The notes below the pieces were generated by a model. It saw only the letters and a list, made by a program, of their open reading frames with translations. It did not search any database and was not told the origin of the DNA. The translations under genes were made by a program, and so were the position numbers. Shown here piece by piece: positions 31,757 through 39,613 of a stretch of 45,909 nucleotides of DNA; positions within the stretch are counted from its first letter, which is position 1; every line of letters starts with the position of its first letter. The stretch spans positions 1 through 45,909 of the forward strand of contig JAKAUR010000025.1 of NCBI GenBank assembly GCA_021827665.1. The letters are read 5' to 3'. The stretch comes from Microcaldota archaeon (GTDB lineage Archaea > Micrarchaeota > Micrarchaeia > Micrarchaeales > Micrarchaeaceae).

Positions 31757-32491
31757 ATGGAAGGAAAAATGTATTCGGTTTCAAAAAAAATATACGAGCT
31801 TACCAAATCCGAGAGCGAAACTCCGGAGGTGCAGCTGGTGAGGCTAAAGGCCGTTGACTCAAGCACCATGGATTTTGACGCCGGCATGTTCGCGATGATA
31901 TCCGGTATCGACAAGGACACCGGGAAGCTCTACATAGGCAGGGCGTTTTCCATAGCGTCTGAGCCCAACTCCGAAGAGATGGAATTCTACGTTGTCAAGG
32001 AGCACGGCGGCCACGTATCGTATTTTACCACTTCCAAGCCTGGAGACAAATACCAGATAACCGGCCCATACGGCCAGTTCAAGTTCGTGCCCGAAGAGAA
32101 CAAGAAAGTGCTTTTCATAGCAGGCGGCACCGGCTTTGCCCCTTTCATGTCCATGCTCAGGCACATAAAGAAGATAAATGCGGGCACCGACGTAATACTG
32201 ATATACAGCATAAAGTTCCCATCCGAAATAATCATGAAGGACGAGCTCATGAAACTCAGGGACGAGCTAGGCATAAAGCTGCTAATAACCGTGACAAGGC
32301 CCCAGGAGGGCGACGGCTGGACGGGAAAAACGGGCCACGTGAATGCAGACATGATAAAGGAGGCAGCACCGGACATCGACGACAGGACGACTTACGTATG
32401 CGGCCCGCTGCCGTTCGTCCAGGCGATAAAAAACGCGCTAGTGCAGCTCAACGTCCCGCAGAACGAAATACGCGCAGACGTGTGGGGCTGA
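31757..32491 (+). CDS. Ferredoxin-NAD(P)H reductase-like FAD oxidoreductase
   Basis: 244 residues, the size of the FNR-like module. The FAD-binding barrel has GRAFSIAS (Arg-x-Phe-Ser), then the nucleotide-binding part has FIAGGTGFAPFMSML and a closing YVCGPLPFVQAIK. It ends EIRADVWG. There is no C-terminal Cys-rich [2Fe-2S] site of the PyrK kind, so this resembles ferredoxin, flavodoxin or phenol-hydroxylase-type reductases. It would pass electrons between NAD(P)H and a small carrier. The ATG at 31757 is followed four codons later by another ATG (31769) with GGAAGG before it, a good alternative. TATA-like TTTATATTC lies near 31694. Confidence 0.85.
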   Translation: MEGKMYSVSKKIYELTKSESETPEVQLVRLKAVDSSTMDFDAGMFAMISGIDKDTGKLYIGRAFSIASEPNSEEMEFYVVKEHGGHVSYFTTSKPGDKYQITGPYGQFKFVPEENKKVLFIAGGTGFAPFMSMLRHIKKINAGTDVILIYSIKFPSEIIMKDELMKLRDELGIKLLITVTRPQEGDGWTGKTGHVNADMIKEAAPDIDDRTTYVCGPLPFVQAIKNALVQLNVPQNEIRADVWG

Positions 32492-32507
32492 AGCCCGCAT
32501 GTCGCAT

Positions 32508-33200
32508 TTATACCTTGCTTAGCCTTTCCTCTATCTCCTCCATCGAGAGCTTGCTAGTCAGAAGAGGTATCTTCTCTATCTGCGCTATCTTGACGGCGAG
32601 CTTGTCTATGTTCGTCAGGTTGTGTATGACAACTATTCTCGGCTTTATCGGGGCTACCCTTATTACAACTAGCGGCGACCTTCCGGTGCTCACGTTCTGG
32701 AATATGAACACGCGCTCTGTGGTAGAGCCGAAGAGCTTCGGGTAGTCGGCCGGCTGCATTTCAAGTATGATCCTAAGGCTGTCGAGCTTGGTATATCCGA
32801 AAAGCTTTATGTTGTCGAGCTGGTTGGGGTTCGCTATGACCTTGCCCTCTATTATCCTGTTGAAATCCGAGCCGGTTATCGGCATGCTGAAATCGTGTAT
32901 TATATAAGGCAATTCCTCGTTCTTCTGCTGCCCGGCGAATTTCTCCAGGCTGGCCTTTACTGTGCTGCCCCTGCTCTCGTCTATATCGAAAAGCGCCCCC
33001 ACGAACCTCTTTATTATGGCCACTCCGGGGCTCAGCCTCCTGTTGCTTTCGTAATCGCTTATGGTGGATGCGGATATCTTTATGGCTCCAGAAAGCTCCG
33101 CCTGGGTCACTCCGAAAAGCTCCCTCCATTTCTTCATGACGCTTCCGGGGCTTTCGGACAAGGCTATCTCTCCTGCTATTTTTTCGGCTAGTTCATCCAT
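32508..33200 (-). CDS. XRE-family HTH transcriptional regulator (COG1709-like)
   Basis: 230 residues. An N-terminal XRE helix-turn-helix spans about 20-72: WRELFGVTQAELSGAIKIS, then ASTISDYESNRRLSPGVAI. The rest (about 100-230) is an alpha/beta domain with IRVAPIKPRIVVIHN and a helical end, which I associate with the archaeal COG1709 predicted regulators. The gene is preceded by a TATA box and an inverted repeat over the expected start site, suggesting self-control. It is convergent with the flavoprotein gene, with 16 bases between stops. Confidence 0.8.
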   Translation of the reverse strand: MDELAEKIAGEIALSESPGSVMKKWRELFGVTQAELSGAIKISASTISDYESNRRLSPGVAIIKRFVGALFDIDESRGSTVKASLEKFAGQQKNEELPYIIHDFSMPITGSDFNRIIEGKVIANPNQLDNIKLFGYTKLDSLRIILEMQPADYPKLFGSTTERVFIFQNVSTGRSPLVVIRVAPIKPRIVVIHNLTNIDKLAVKIAQIEKIPLLTSKLSMEEIEERLSKV

Positions 33201-33218
33201 CGTATCAACTTTGGCTAT

Positions 33219-33273
33219 TGTCTAACTACGTATAGACAGGAAACGTATAAATAGCTTATGCGGCCGCGGCCGT
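33219..33273 (-). promoter_or_regulatory. XRE gene promoter: operator-like repeat, TATA box and GC palindrome
   Basis: Reading towards the gene: a GC-rich palindrome CGGCCGCGGCCG (33261-33272), then a TATA box (CTATTTATA, 33246-33254), then TGTCTA-N8-TAGACA (33219-33238). The last would cover the start of transcription, about 20 bases before the ATG at 33200. The GC palindrome resembles the one before the L40e TATA box. Confidence 0.55.
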
Positions 33274-33278
33274 AAACC

Positions 33279-34064
33279 CTATCTGCGCCCGCTTTTCTTA
33301 GCCTTGCCCCTTTTGGCTCCATGCCTGCTCGCGTCCGGCTCTGCAGAGCTGGAGTTCCTGATGCCCCTATAAAGCTCATCGACGGCTTCCGGCTTTATAT
33401 CGTCGTCGTGCTTTTTTGCGTCCTCCTTCATTATGCCTATCAATATGAGTATCAGCCCGGCAACTAGCGTTATGGTGACTGCCATTCCGGCAAAGCTGAA
33501 TTCGCCGGCTATGCCAGAGCTGCCGTAAAGCGATATCCCCTCCGCAAGCGTGCTTTTTACGGTGGCATTGCCGGCTTCAGAGCGCGGTGACATCGCAGAC
33601 AGGACGTAGAACCTACCGCTGCCCAATATCCCGAGGGAGAGATTGGATTCGTTCTGGGCATAAACAGGCTTGGAAAAAACCACAGGTATAGTGGCGTTAG
33701 TGACGTTGTAATATATCATCAGTGCCCCTTTTCCTTCGAGCCTTTTGGCCAGCGCCATGTATCCGGAAGCGTTTTCGGAACCGTTGATTGCGGCTTTCCA
33801 CCTGCCGTATCCTGTGCCGTTAAGCAGGAACACCTCAAGTGGCGAATTTGACCTTTCAAGATATATGCTCGCATTGCCTGCCGTGGAGTTGAAGCCGAAA
33901 ACGTTTATGGAGTTGCCGCTGAGGCTGTAGTTGTCATAAATTCTGGTGACGTTCTGGCCCAGGGCCGAGCCCGCCTGAGACGACACGCTCGAGAATATCG
34001 CGTAATAAGAGACTATGCTTATCGCGACCAGCAGGAACCCTAGGTAAATCAGGCGCTTCATCAT
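33279..34064 (-). CDS. Membrane protein with extracytoplasmic domain, unknown function
   Basis: 261 residues: an N-terminal helix (IYLGFLLVAISIVSYYAIF), about 165 outer residues with nine or so Asn-x-Ser/Thr sites and beta-like sequence, a second helix (about 190-212, VTITLVAGLILILIGIM) and a basic cytoplasmic tail rich in Lys and Arg at the end. I do not recognise a family. Two Mets in a row start it; GAGTG stands five bases before. The tail (AKRGKAKKSGRR) could contact nucleic acid or membrane lipid. Divergent from the KaiC-like gene. Confidence 0.65.
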   Translation of the reverse strand: MMKRLIYLGFLLVAISIVSYYAIFSSVSSQAGSALGQNVTRIYDNYSLSGNSINVFGFNSTAGNASIYLERSNSPLEVFLLNGTGYGRWKAAINGSENASGYMALAKRLEGKGALMIYYNVTNATIPVVFSKPVYAQNESNLSLGILGSGRFYVLSAMSPRSEAGNATVKSTLAEGISLYGSSGIAGEFSFAGMAVTITLVAGLILILIGIMKEDAKKHDDDIKPEAVDELYRGIRNSSSAEPDASRHGAKRGKAKKSGRR

Positions 34065-34144
34065 GTTAGCACTCTTTCAATGAATTATAATCCGTTGAAA
34101 ACCTATTTAAATGTGCGATTGCAATTCAATCTTGGCGTGGTAAA

Positions 34145-34885
34145 ATGAGCGAGCTGGCGAGAATAAAATCGGGAATAGAGGGACTTGACTCAATGCTCGA
34201 CGGCGGGGTACCTGAGCACAACCAGACTATAATAGCCGGCGGTCCCGGAGCAGGAAAGACGCTTCTATCGTTCGAGATACTGTACCACAACGCCAAGGCT
34301 GGAATACCGGGGGCCTTCATAGCCCTCGAGGAAAAGCCGGAGGTCCTGCTCAGCAACGTGAAGCAGGCCTTCAAGGGGTTCAAGGACATAGACGACCTCA
34401 TCAAAAAACAGATGATAATAATAGACGGGGAGGACCCGTCCTCCAGGATCCAGACAGAAAGCGATTCCGCATCGTATTCGTTCGGAAACATAATATCCGA
34501 CATAGAAGCGATAGTCAGGCGCAACAACGCCAGGTGCGTAGTCATAGACTCCATATCGCTGCTCAAGCTCATGCTTGTGGACAAGTACCACTACCGCAGG
34601 TCCATGCTAATGCTCATGTCAAACCTGCGCAGGCTGAACGTGACCACGTTCCTTACCGTCGAGATAAATTTCGCCGACAGGGACAAGCTCAAGTATTCTC
34701 CGGAATTCTTCATATTCGACGGCATAATCATGCTCTACCAGATGAGCAGGGAGGACCGCAGAACCCTTACCGCGGAAGTTGTGAAGATGCGCGGCACCAA
34801 CCACAGCTGGGCGCTCGCCCCCTACGAAATAACTTCCGGAGGGTTCAACATATATACCGTAGACCAGATGGGTGAAATTCCTTAA
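34145..34885 (+). CDS. KaiC-like RecA-superfamily ATPase
   Basis: 246 residues, one KaiC domain. It opens with KSGIEGLDSMLDGGVPE, then Walker A GGPGAGKT (32-39), the paired catalytic glutamates in ALEEKPE (E62-E63) and Walker B VVIDS (132-136). The end (VVKMRGTNHS) is also typical. Such single-domain archaeal KaiC proteins are thought to be signalling or regulatory ATPases; they are not clock proteins. GGCGTGG lies before the ATG, and the promoter includes TATTTAAAT and a GATTG-N5-CAATC repeat. Its stop (TAA) shares a base with the ATG of the next gene, so they are translationally coupled. Confidence 0.9.
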   Translation: MSELARIKSGIEGLDSMLDGGVPEHNQTIIAGGPGAGKTLLSFEILYHNAKAGIPGAFIALEEKPEVLLSNVKQAFKGFKDIDDLIKKQMIIIDGEDPSSRIQTESDSASYSFGNIISDIEAIVRRNNARCVVIDSISLLKLMLVDKYHYRRSMLMLMSNLRRLNVTTFLTVEINFADRDKLKYSPEFFIFDGIIMLYQMSREDRRTLTAEVVKMRGTNHSWALAPYEITSGGFNIYTVDQMGEIP

Positions 34886-35919
34886 TGCAGCTCAAAGGAA
34901 AAGAGGACAGGGGCGCATCCGTGGCAAAGGCGCAGGGAAATCCAAGCGGCAAGAACCAAGCTCCCAAGCCTCAGAAATCAAGGGCCGAATACGCAAGGAT
35001 AGGGATTCTTGTAGCCATAGTGCTCGCCGCAGCCATAGCTTCCTCAATATACATAGATTCCCCGAAGGGCTGCTCCGGCGTGGTCTTCTCTGTGCAGCGC
35101 AACGCCTGTTTCACCAAAGCCGCCATAGCCTCGGGAAATTCAACAATGTGCTACAAAATATCCCCGCCGCAGCTTCAGTCCTCGTGCCTAGAGGGCGTCG
35201 CCTATTCCACCAAGAACGCTTCGGTCTGCGCTCTGATATCAGACAACGCCTCTGACTACTCGTGCGCGCTCAACGTCAGCATAATGACCGGCAACGAGAG
35301 TGCGTGCAACAGCCTAAGCAGCAGGACTCTGGCATCGGACTGCATGTACTCGTTCGCAAGCTCCAAGGATTTCAGCAATGTTTCTTACTGCTCAGGAATA
35401 ACCGATTCGGCCCTTTACGGCAGCTGTACTGGCTCAAGCCTGTACCTGCTTGCGGTGAAGACAGGGAATCCGTCCTACTGCTCCGTCATGGATTCCGCAA
35501 GCGGCGGCATACCCGCCTCAAGCCTGCTAAAATCCCTGCCTTTGAACGAAAGCTCAAAGCTCTCTAGCTCAAGCATAACGCTTCTCAACATGTCAGACGC
35601 TGACATATGCTACTACTCGGTGGCATTGGCAAACGGCGAGCCCAGCGTCTGCGGCAACCTTCCGGGCACTATATCTTCGGGATGCGCATACGCGGTCAAT
35701 TCGACATCAACGAGAAACAAGGTGCTCAGCCTGCCTTCCGTCATATCAGAATGCAACGCAGCCGGGGTGTACGGGGGCAATGTTACAACCGACGCGTGCC
35801 TTATAGGCTTCGCGGTTTCGTACGACAACGTGACATACTGCTCCCCCATAACAAATTCAAGCACCGAAAACGCCTGCGTTTCAGAAGTGGCAAGCAGCCA
35901 TGCTAATTCTTCCACGTAA
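34885..35919 (+). CDS. Anchored surface protein with repeated Cys motif
   Basis: 344 residues. A basic, Gln/Lys-rich cytoplasmic start of about 35 residues, one membrane helix (IGILVAIVLAAAIASSIYI), then about 285 outer residues with a repeated pattern of roughly 30-35 residues: small residues, then NxSxC, about ten residues, then C. Some 20 Cys occur in total, probably as disulfides, together with many Asn-x-Ser/Thr sites. Repeats of this style are frequent in DPANN surface proteins, as I recall, but have no known role. The gene overlaps the KaiC-like gene by one base, so an ATPase and a membrane surface protein are made together. Confidence 0.75.
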   Translation: MQLKGKEDRGASVAKAQGNPSGKNQAPKPQKSRAEYARIGILVAIVLAAAIASSIYIDSPKGCSGVVFSVQRNACFTKAAIASGNSTMCYKISPPQLQSSCLEGVAYSTKNASVCALISDNASDYSCALNVSIMTGNESACNSLSSRTLASDCMYSFASSKDFSNVSYCSGITDSALYGSCTGSSLYLLAVKTGNPSYCSVMDSASGGIPASSLLKSLPLNESSKLSSSSITLLNMSDADICYYSVALANGEPSVCGNLPGTISSGCAYAVNSTSTRNKVLSLPSVISECNAAGVYGGNVTTDACLIGFAVSYDNVTYCSPITNSSTENACVSEVASSHANSST

Positions 35920-36035
35920 GGCGAGCGCACGATTCGGCATTGCCTCCGCGGTTGCGTTGCAATCCGGATTCCAAATACATAAATACAAATATCTGCGGAT
36001 AAAAAGTAAAACCTGCGGCATCGCATTGCAAAACA

Positions 36036-37433
36036 ATGATATTGATGGAGGAGTTCATAATTTCTAGCGTGAAGGACACTTCAAACGGCATGCAGCTCTG
36101 CACGCTCCTGGGCAAGACCCAGCTGCAGCTGTATTCCGCTGCGATAGCCGAGCCGCTGGACATAGTGGCAATAAGGGATTCAAAGTCCGACCTCCAGCTA
36201 GAGGCCAAGGACATAACCGGCAAAAAGGCCGGCATGCAAGATTTCGAAAGCACCATCACAACCCTGGTTTCAAGGGCGGAGATGCACCCTCTGCAGAAGA
36301 CAGGTATAAAGCCGCTTGACGAGGCGCTCTCATCAATGGAAGAAAAGCTCACCATGCTAGCGCGGAGGATTATGCTAAGCTTCATATCTGGCTCACCGAT
36401 AATGATACGCTTCCACAACGATGGCGACGGAGCCTCCGGGGCTGTCGCGCTGTACAAGGCTTTTGAGAAGCTGGCCAAGGAGACCAGGCTCGGCACGTCC
36501 AACTGCATATGGACAATGAACAAGGGCGTAGCCTATACTCTGCAATCGCTGTCATACGACAGGCTCAGGCTTTCCCCATATCATTCAGTGATAAAGCCTC
36601 TCTTGCTGATTACCGATTTCGGCACTCTTGAGGAGAGTGAAACCGCCATAAAGAACGCTCAGGATTCCATGGACATAGCGTGGCTCGACCACCACCCAGT
36701 GTACGACGGCTTCGACAGCGGCATCGTCCATTCCTACGTCAATCCTTGGCTTGAGGGCTTCGGCTCGGATGTCACTGCCGGGGCGCTGACGTGCGCAGTG
36801 GCCGGCATGCTTTCCGGCATCAGGGTAAAGAACCTTACAAAGGCATCGCTCCTTAGCGACCACAGCGCCTATGCCGAGGACGAACCTGAGCCGTCGGAGC
36901 TTGCAGTGATAATGGACGCCATTACAACGGACGCGAGCGCAAGGGGCAGCAACGTGACGCCGAAAAACATAATAACGACGATAGAGGACGAATCATCGTA
37001 CAAGCTTGTTTTCACGCAGGCGAAGTCGCAGATGGACGAAGCGGTATCCAAGGGCATGAAATACCTGAAGGCCCGCAAGGCCGGCAATGCCACCGTAGCC
37101 ACGCTTGATTACTCCCACATATCGGAAAACTACTACGGCTACGTCAGGCACGGCAGATTCACTTCGATATTCAGCGATTCGGTAGAGGCCAAGTTCGGCC
37201 CATCCATAACGATAGTCTACAACAAGAGCCTTGCATCGATACGCGTGAGCAAGGAGCTTTCGGAAAAGCTGCGCCTGCTTTCGCTCATATCAAAAATGAA
37301 GGAGGACACGGACTACATATCCAACGGCGGCGGCCACAACGAGGCTGCAAGCGTAAAGCTTGAGGACGAATACGCAATGAGCGATTTTCTGGCGCTTCTT
37401 TACAATGAGATAGAATCAAGGCTGGACGATTAG
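36036..37433 (+). CDS. DHH-family phosphoesterase (RecJ-like nuclease)
   Basis: 465 residues. An OB-like front (1-60) precedes the DHH domain, which has HNDGDGASG (D129, D131), TDFG (D194) and WLDHHP (D218-H219-H220). The DHHA1 domain near the end has GGGH (431-434). These are the metal- and phosphate-binding residues of RecJ-type exonucleases; archaeal relatives include GAN, which joins the GINS replication complex. Coming beside RFC large subunit, a replication or repair role is likely. The 3' end overlaps rfcL by four bases tail to tail. A second ATG at 36045 is an alternative start. Confidence 0.85.
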   Translation: MILMEEFIISSVKDTSNGMQLCTLLGKTQLQLYSAAIAEPLDIVAIRDSKSDLQLEAKDITGKKAGMQDFESTITTLVSRAEMHPLQKTGIKPLDEALSSMEEKLTMLARRIMLSFISGSPIMIRFHNDGDGASGAVALYKAFEKLAKETRLGTSNCIWTMNKGVAYTLQSLSYDRLRLSPYHSVIKPLLLITDFGTLEESETAIKNAQDSMDIAWLDHHPVYDGFDSGIVHSYVNPWLEGFGSDVTAGALTCAVAGMLSGIRVKNLTKASLLSDHSAYAEDEPEPSELAVIMDAITTDASARGSNVTPKNIITTIEDESSYKLVFTQAKSQMDEAVSKGMKYLKARKAGNATVATLDYSHISENYYGYVRHGRFTSIFSDSVEAKFGPSITIVYNKSLASIRVSKELSEKLRLLSLISKMKEDTDYISNGGGHNEAASVKLEDEYAMSDFLALLYNEIESRLDD

Positions 37434-38644
37434 ACTTTCATGGCCTTAAGGAAATCTATCTGCTTCTGCTCGAGCCCGTACTTGCTTTCCAGGAAATCGC
37501 TGATCTCATCGTCATCGGAATTCTTCACCATTGCGGCTATGAGCGGTATGTAGTGTTCCTTTATCTTCGACAGGCTTTCGTGTATCCGCCTCTGGAGCCT
37601 CTTCGCTATCTCGTTGCCAACAGACCTCTCCCCCTTCGTGGCGCTGAGCTCCTTTATGGCCTTCGGGAATTCGTAGCGCGCCGTAACCCTGGGGTAAACG
37701 TTTTTGGACAGCGCCACTCCGCTAGACATCATCACGTTCATGTACCTCCAATAGGTGTAATACTGTGCCCTTATCGCCCTATTGTAATATATCGTGGCAT
37801 CGGACAGGTTCTCGTAAGCCGTGGCTATGTCGGATATGTAGGTGTACCTTTTGGGTATGTTCTGGTCTATCCATTTTATCAGCATGTCGCCAGCATCCTC
37901 GGCATTGGTTATGGCCCTCAGCGGCGCGGCCATGGTGTTGGAAAGGAATATCCTGTCAAGCGTCTCGAATATGTAGCCCTTTCTGTCCCTGATCCCTATG
38001 TAGTCAAGCGCCTCGTCAGGAGCATCTCCTAATATTAGTAGGTCGCCTATGGCGCTCCTCACGTCTCCATTGGAGCGCCTTGCTATTGCTGTAATCACGT
38101 CCTTGTTCGCCTTTATTCCCGCTTCGGCTGCGACGCCTGCGAGTATCTCTTCGACTACGAACTGCTTGGGCTTCTTGAACTCCACAGGAGTCGTGGCGCC
38201 CCTAAGGAACGTAATCTTCTGGTCCCACATGTCGTTAGCAATCATTATGACTGGGTTCTTCGAGCTGCTTATGAGCTCGCCTATGGCAGTGCTGGCTCCC
38301 TTGTCGAACCTCGGGCTCAGCTCGTCTATCTCGTCCAGCATTATCAGGTTCCTTCCGCCGAAGAGGCCCCTCGACTGCGAAGCAGCAGCCAGCGTTCCGC
38401 TTATCGCGTTCTTGTCCCTGTAATCGCTGGCGTTGAGCTCGACAATATTCCAGCCGTTTTCCTTTGCGAGCAGTCTTACTGCAGAGCTTTTGCCCGTGCC
38501 GGTGGGCCCGTAGACCAGCAGGGGCTTCTCGCGCCTGCCCATCTTGTAGGAAAGCGCGAAGCGCCTGAGCTCCGCTATGGCGCTCTCGTTCCCCTTTATC
38601 GAGTCAAGGTTTTCGGGCTCGTAAAAAAGCGTATCCCTGATCAA
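37430..38644 (-). CDS. rfcL: Replication factor C large subunit
   Basis: About 404 residues. The AAA+ module has Walker A GPTGTGKS (49-56 counted from the GTG at 38653) and Walker B LIMLDEIDEL. NASD after the first strand is RFC-specific, and SNGDVRSAIGDL is the sensor-2 helix. It loads the PCNA clamp together with four small subunits. The C-terminus (QKQIDFLKAMKV) is only loosely like a PIP box, and the long charged tail of many RfcL proteins is missing. I favour a TTG at 38644 because GGGGTG stands six bases before it; the GTG at 38653 lies inside that site. A hairpin precedes the site directly. Confidence 0.92.
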   Translation of the reverse strand: MIRDTLFYEPENLDSIKGNESAIAELRRFALSYKMGRREKPLLVYGPTGTGKSSAVRLLAKENGWNIVELNASDYRDKNAISGTLAAASQSRGLFGGRNLIMLDEIDELSPRFDKGASTAIGELISSSKNPVIMIANDMWDQKITFLRGATTPVEFKKPKQFVVEEILAGVAAEAGIKANKDVITAIARRSNGDVRSAIGDLLILGDAPDEALDYIGIRDRKGYIFETLDRIFLSNTMAAPLRAITNAEDAGDMLIKWIDQNIPKRYTYISDIATAYENLSDATIYYNRAIRAQYYTYWRYMNVMMSSGVALSKNVYPRVTARYEFPKAIKELSATKGERSVGNEIAKRLQRRIHESLSKIKEHYIPLIAAMVKNSDDDEISDFLESKYGLEQKQIDFLKAMKV

Positions 38645-38656
38645 AAAATGCACCCC

Positions 38657-38696
38657 AGCAAGCCGCGCTTGCTTATTATATTATTACGTTGTAATA
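38657..38696 (-). promoter_or_regulatory. rfcL leader hairpin and inverted repeat
   Basis: AGCAAGC-CGC-GCTTGCT (38657-38673) is a perfect 7-bp hairpin placed directly upstream of the GGGGTG ribosome site of rfcL. Next to it TATTAC-GTT-GTAATA (38682-38696) is a perfect inverted repeat in the AT-rich promoter. Confidence 0.5.
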
Positions 38697-38803
38697 GTTT
38701 ATAAGTGAAACGGTTTTGCATTTATTCCTGCAAAGATTTTTAGTAAAGAATTTAAACTAATAGCAATAAAAGGTATTTGAAGTGGCGTTAACTAGGTGCA
38801 GTA

Positions 38804-39511
38804 ATGTCTAACAGAGAGCTCATAATCCCCGCAAACGTAGCATTGATTCCCGATGGCAACAGGAGATGGGCCAAGTCCAACAAGATGAATCTCTTCAACG
38901 GCTATAACTACGGAATAAAGAAGTTCGTAAAGTTCTCGCTGTGGCTGAAGGGCTTCGGCTCCAAGAGCCTGACGGTCTGGGCACTCTCAACGGAAAACAT
39001 ACAGAAGAGGACCAGCCAGGAGCTGGGCATACTCTACAAGCTTTATGTCCGTGCCGCCTACGACAAGGAGATACTCAAGATGCTCGACGACACGCAGGCG
39101 CGCGTGAAGATAATAGGCAACAGGAAGCTCATACCAAAGGCAGTGAACAAGGCGCTTTCCTACGTGGAGAGATACACGGCCAAATACGACAAGTTCTACA
39201 TAAACGTGCTTCTCGCATACGGGGGCCATGACGACATACTATACGCTGCGAAGAAGCTTCTGTCAGAAGGCGTTAACCCCCGCTCAATAAGCGAGGATGC
39301 GCTCAAAAGGAACCTCAGGACAGCGAAGGTATCCGATCCCGACCTCATAATAAGGACATCGGGAGAGGAAAGGCTTTCCGGGCTACTTCCGTGGCAGTCA
39401 TCTTACTCAGAGCTCTATTTCAGCAAGAAGTACTGGCCGGACTTCGGCAAGGCAGACCTCAGCGACGCAATAAGCGAATTTTCAAGGCGCAAGAGAAGGT
39501 ACGGAAAGTAG
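38804..39511 (+). CDS. uppS: cis-Prenyltransferase (undecaprenyl/polyprenyl diphosphate synthase family)
   Basis: 235 residues. IPDGNRRWAK carries the catalytic Asp and the conserved Asn-Arg-Arg-Trp. LTVWALSTEN is the next signature. RTSGEERLSGLLPWQS and SELYFSKKYWPDF close the family pattern. The usual GHxxG after the first motif is GYNYG here. The enzyme extends farnesyl or geranylgeranyl diphosphate with IPP to make the long polyprenyl carrier for protein glycosylation. The ATG follows AGGTGCAGTA. It is the first of three plus-strand genes (with DUF2070 and a dolichol-kinase-like protein). A palindrome, AGCTTA-A-TAAGCT, lies just after the stop. Confidence 0.93.
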   Translation: MSNRELIIPANVALIPDGNRRWAKSNKMNLFNGYNYGIKKFVKFSLWLKGFGSKSLTVWALSTENIQKRTSQELGILYKLYVRAAYDKEILKMLDDTQARVKIIGNRKLIPKAVNKALSYVERYTAKYDKFYINVLLAYGGHDDILYAAKKLLSEGVNPRSISEDALKRNLRTAKVSDPDLIIRTSGEERLSGLLPWQSSYSELYFSKKYWPDFGKADLSDAISEFSRRKRRYGK

Positions 39512-39613
39512 CCACCGGAGCCAAGCGGCAAAACAGCTTAATAAGCTATTCGCTGCATTTTTTAAGCGTGGCATTTAAGCCTCGCGCAACTCATCAAGCA
39601 TACAGTGCATTTC

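Noticed and set aside
37430-37480. PIP box at the end of RFC large subunit
   Set aside because: QKQIDFL lacks the paired aromatic residues and spacing of a true PIP box.
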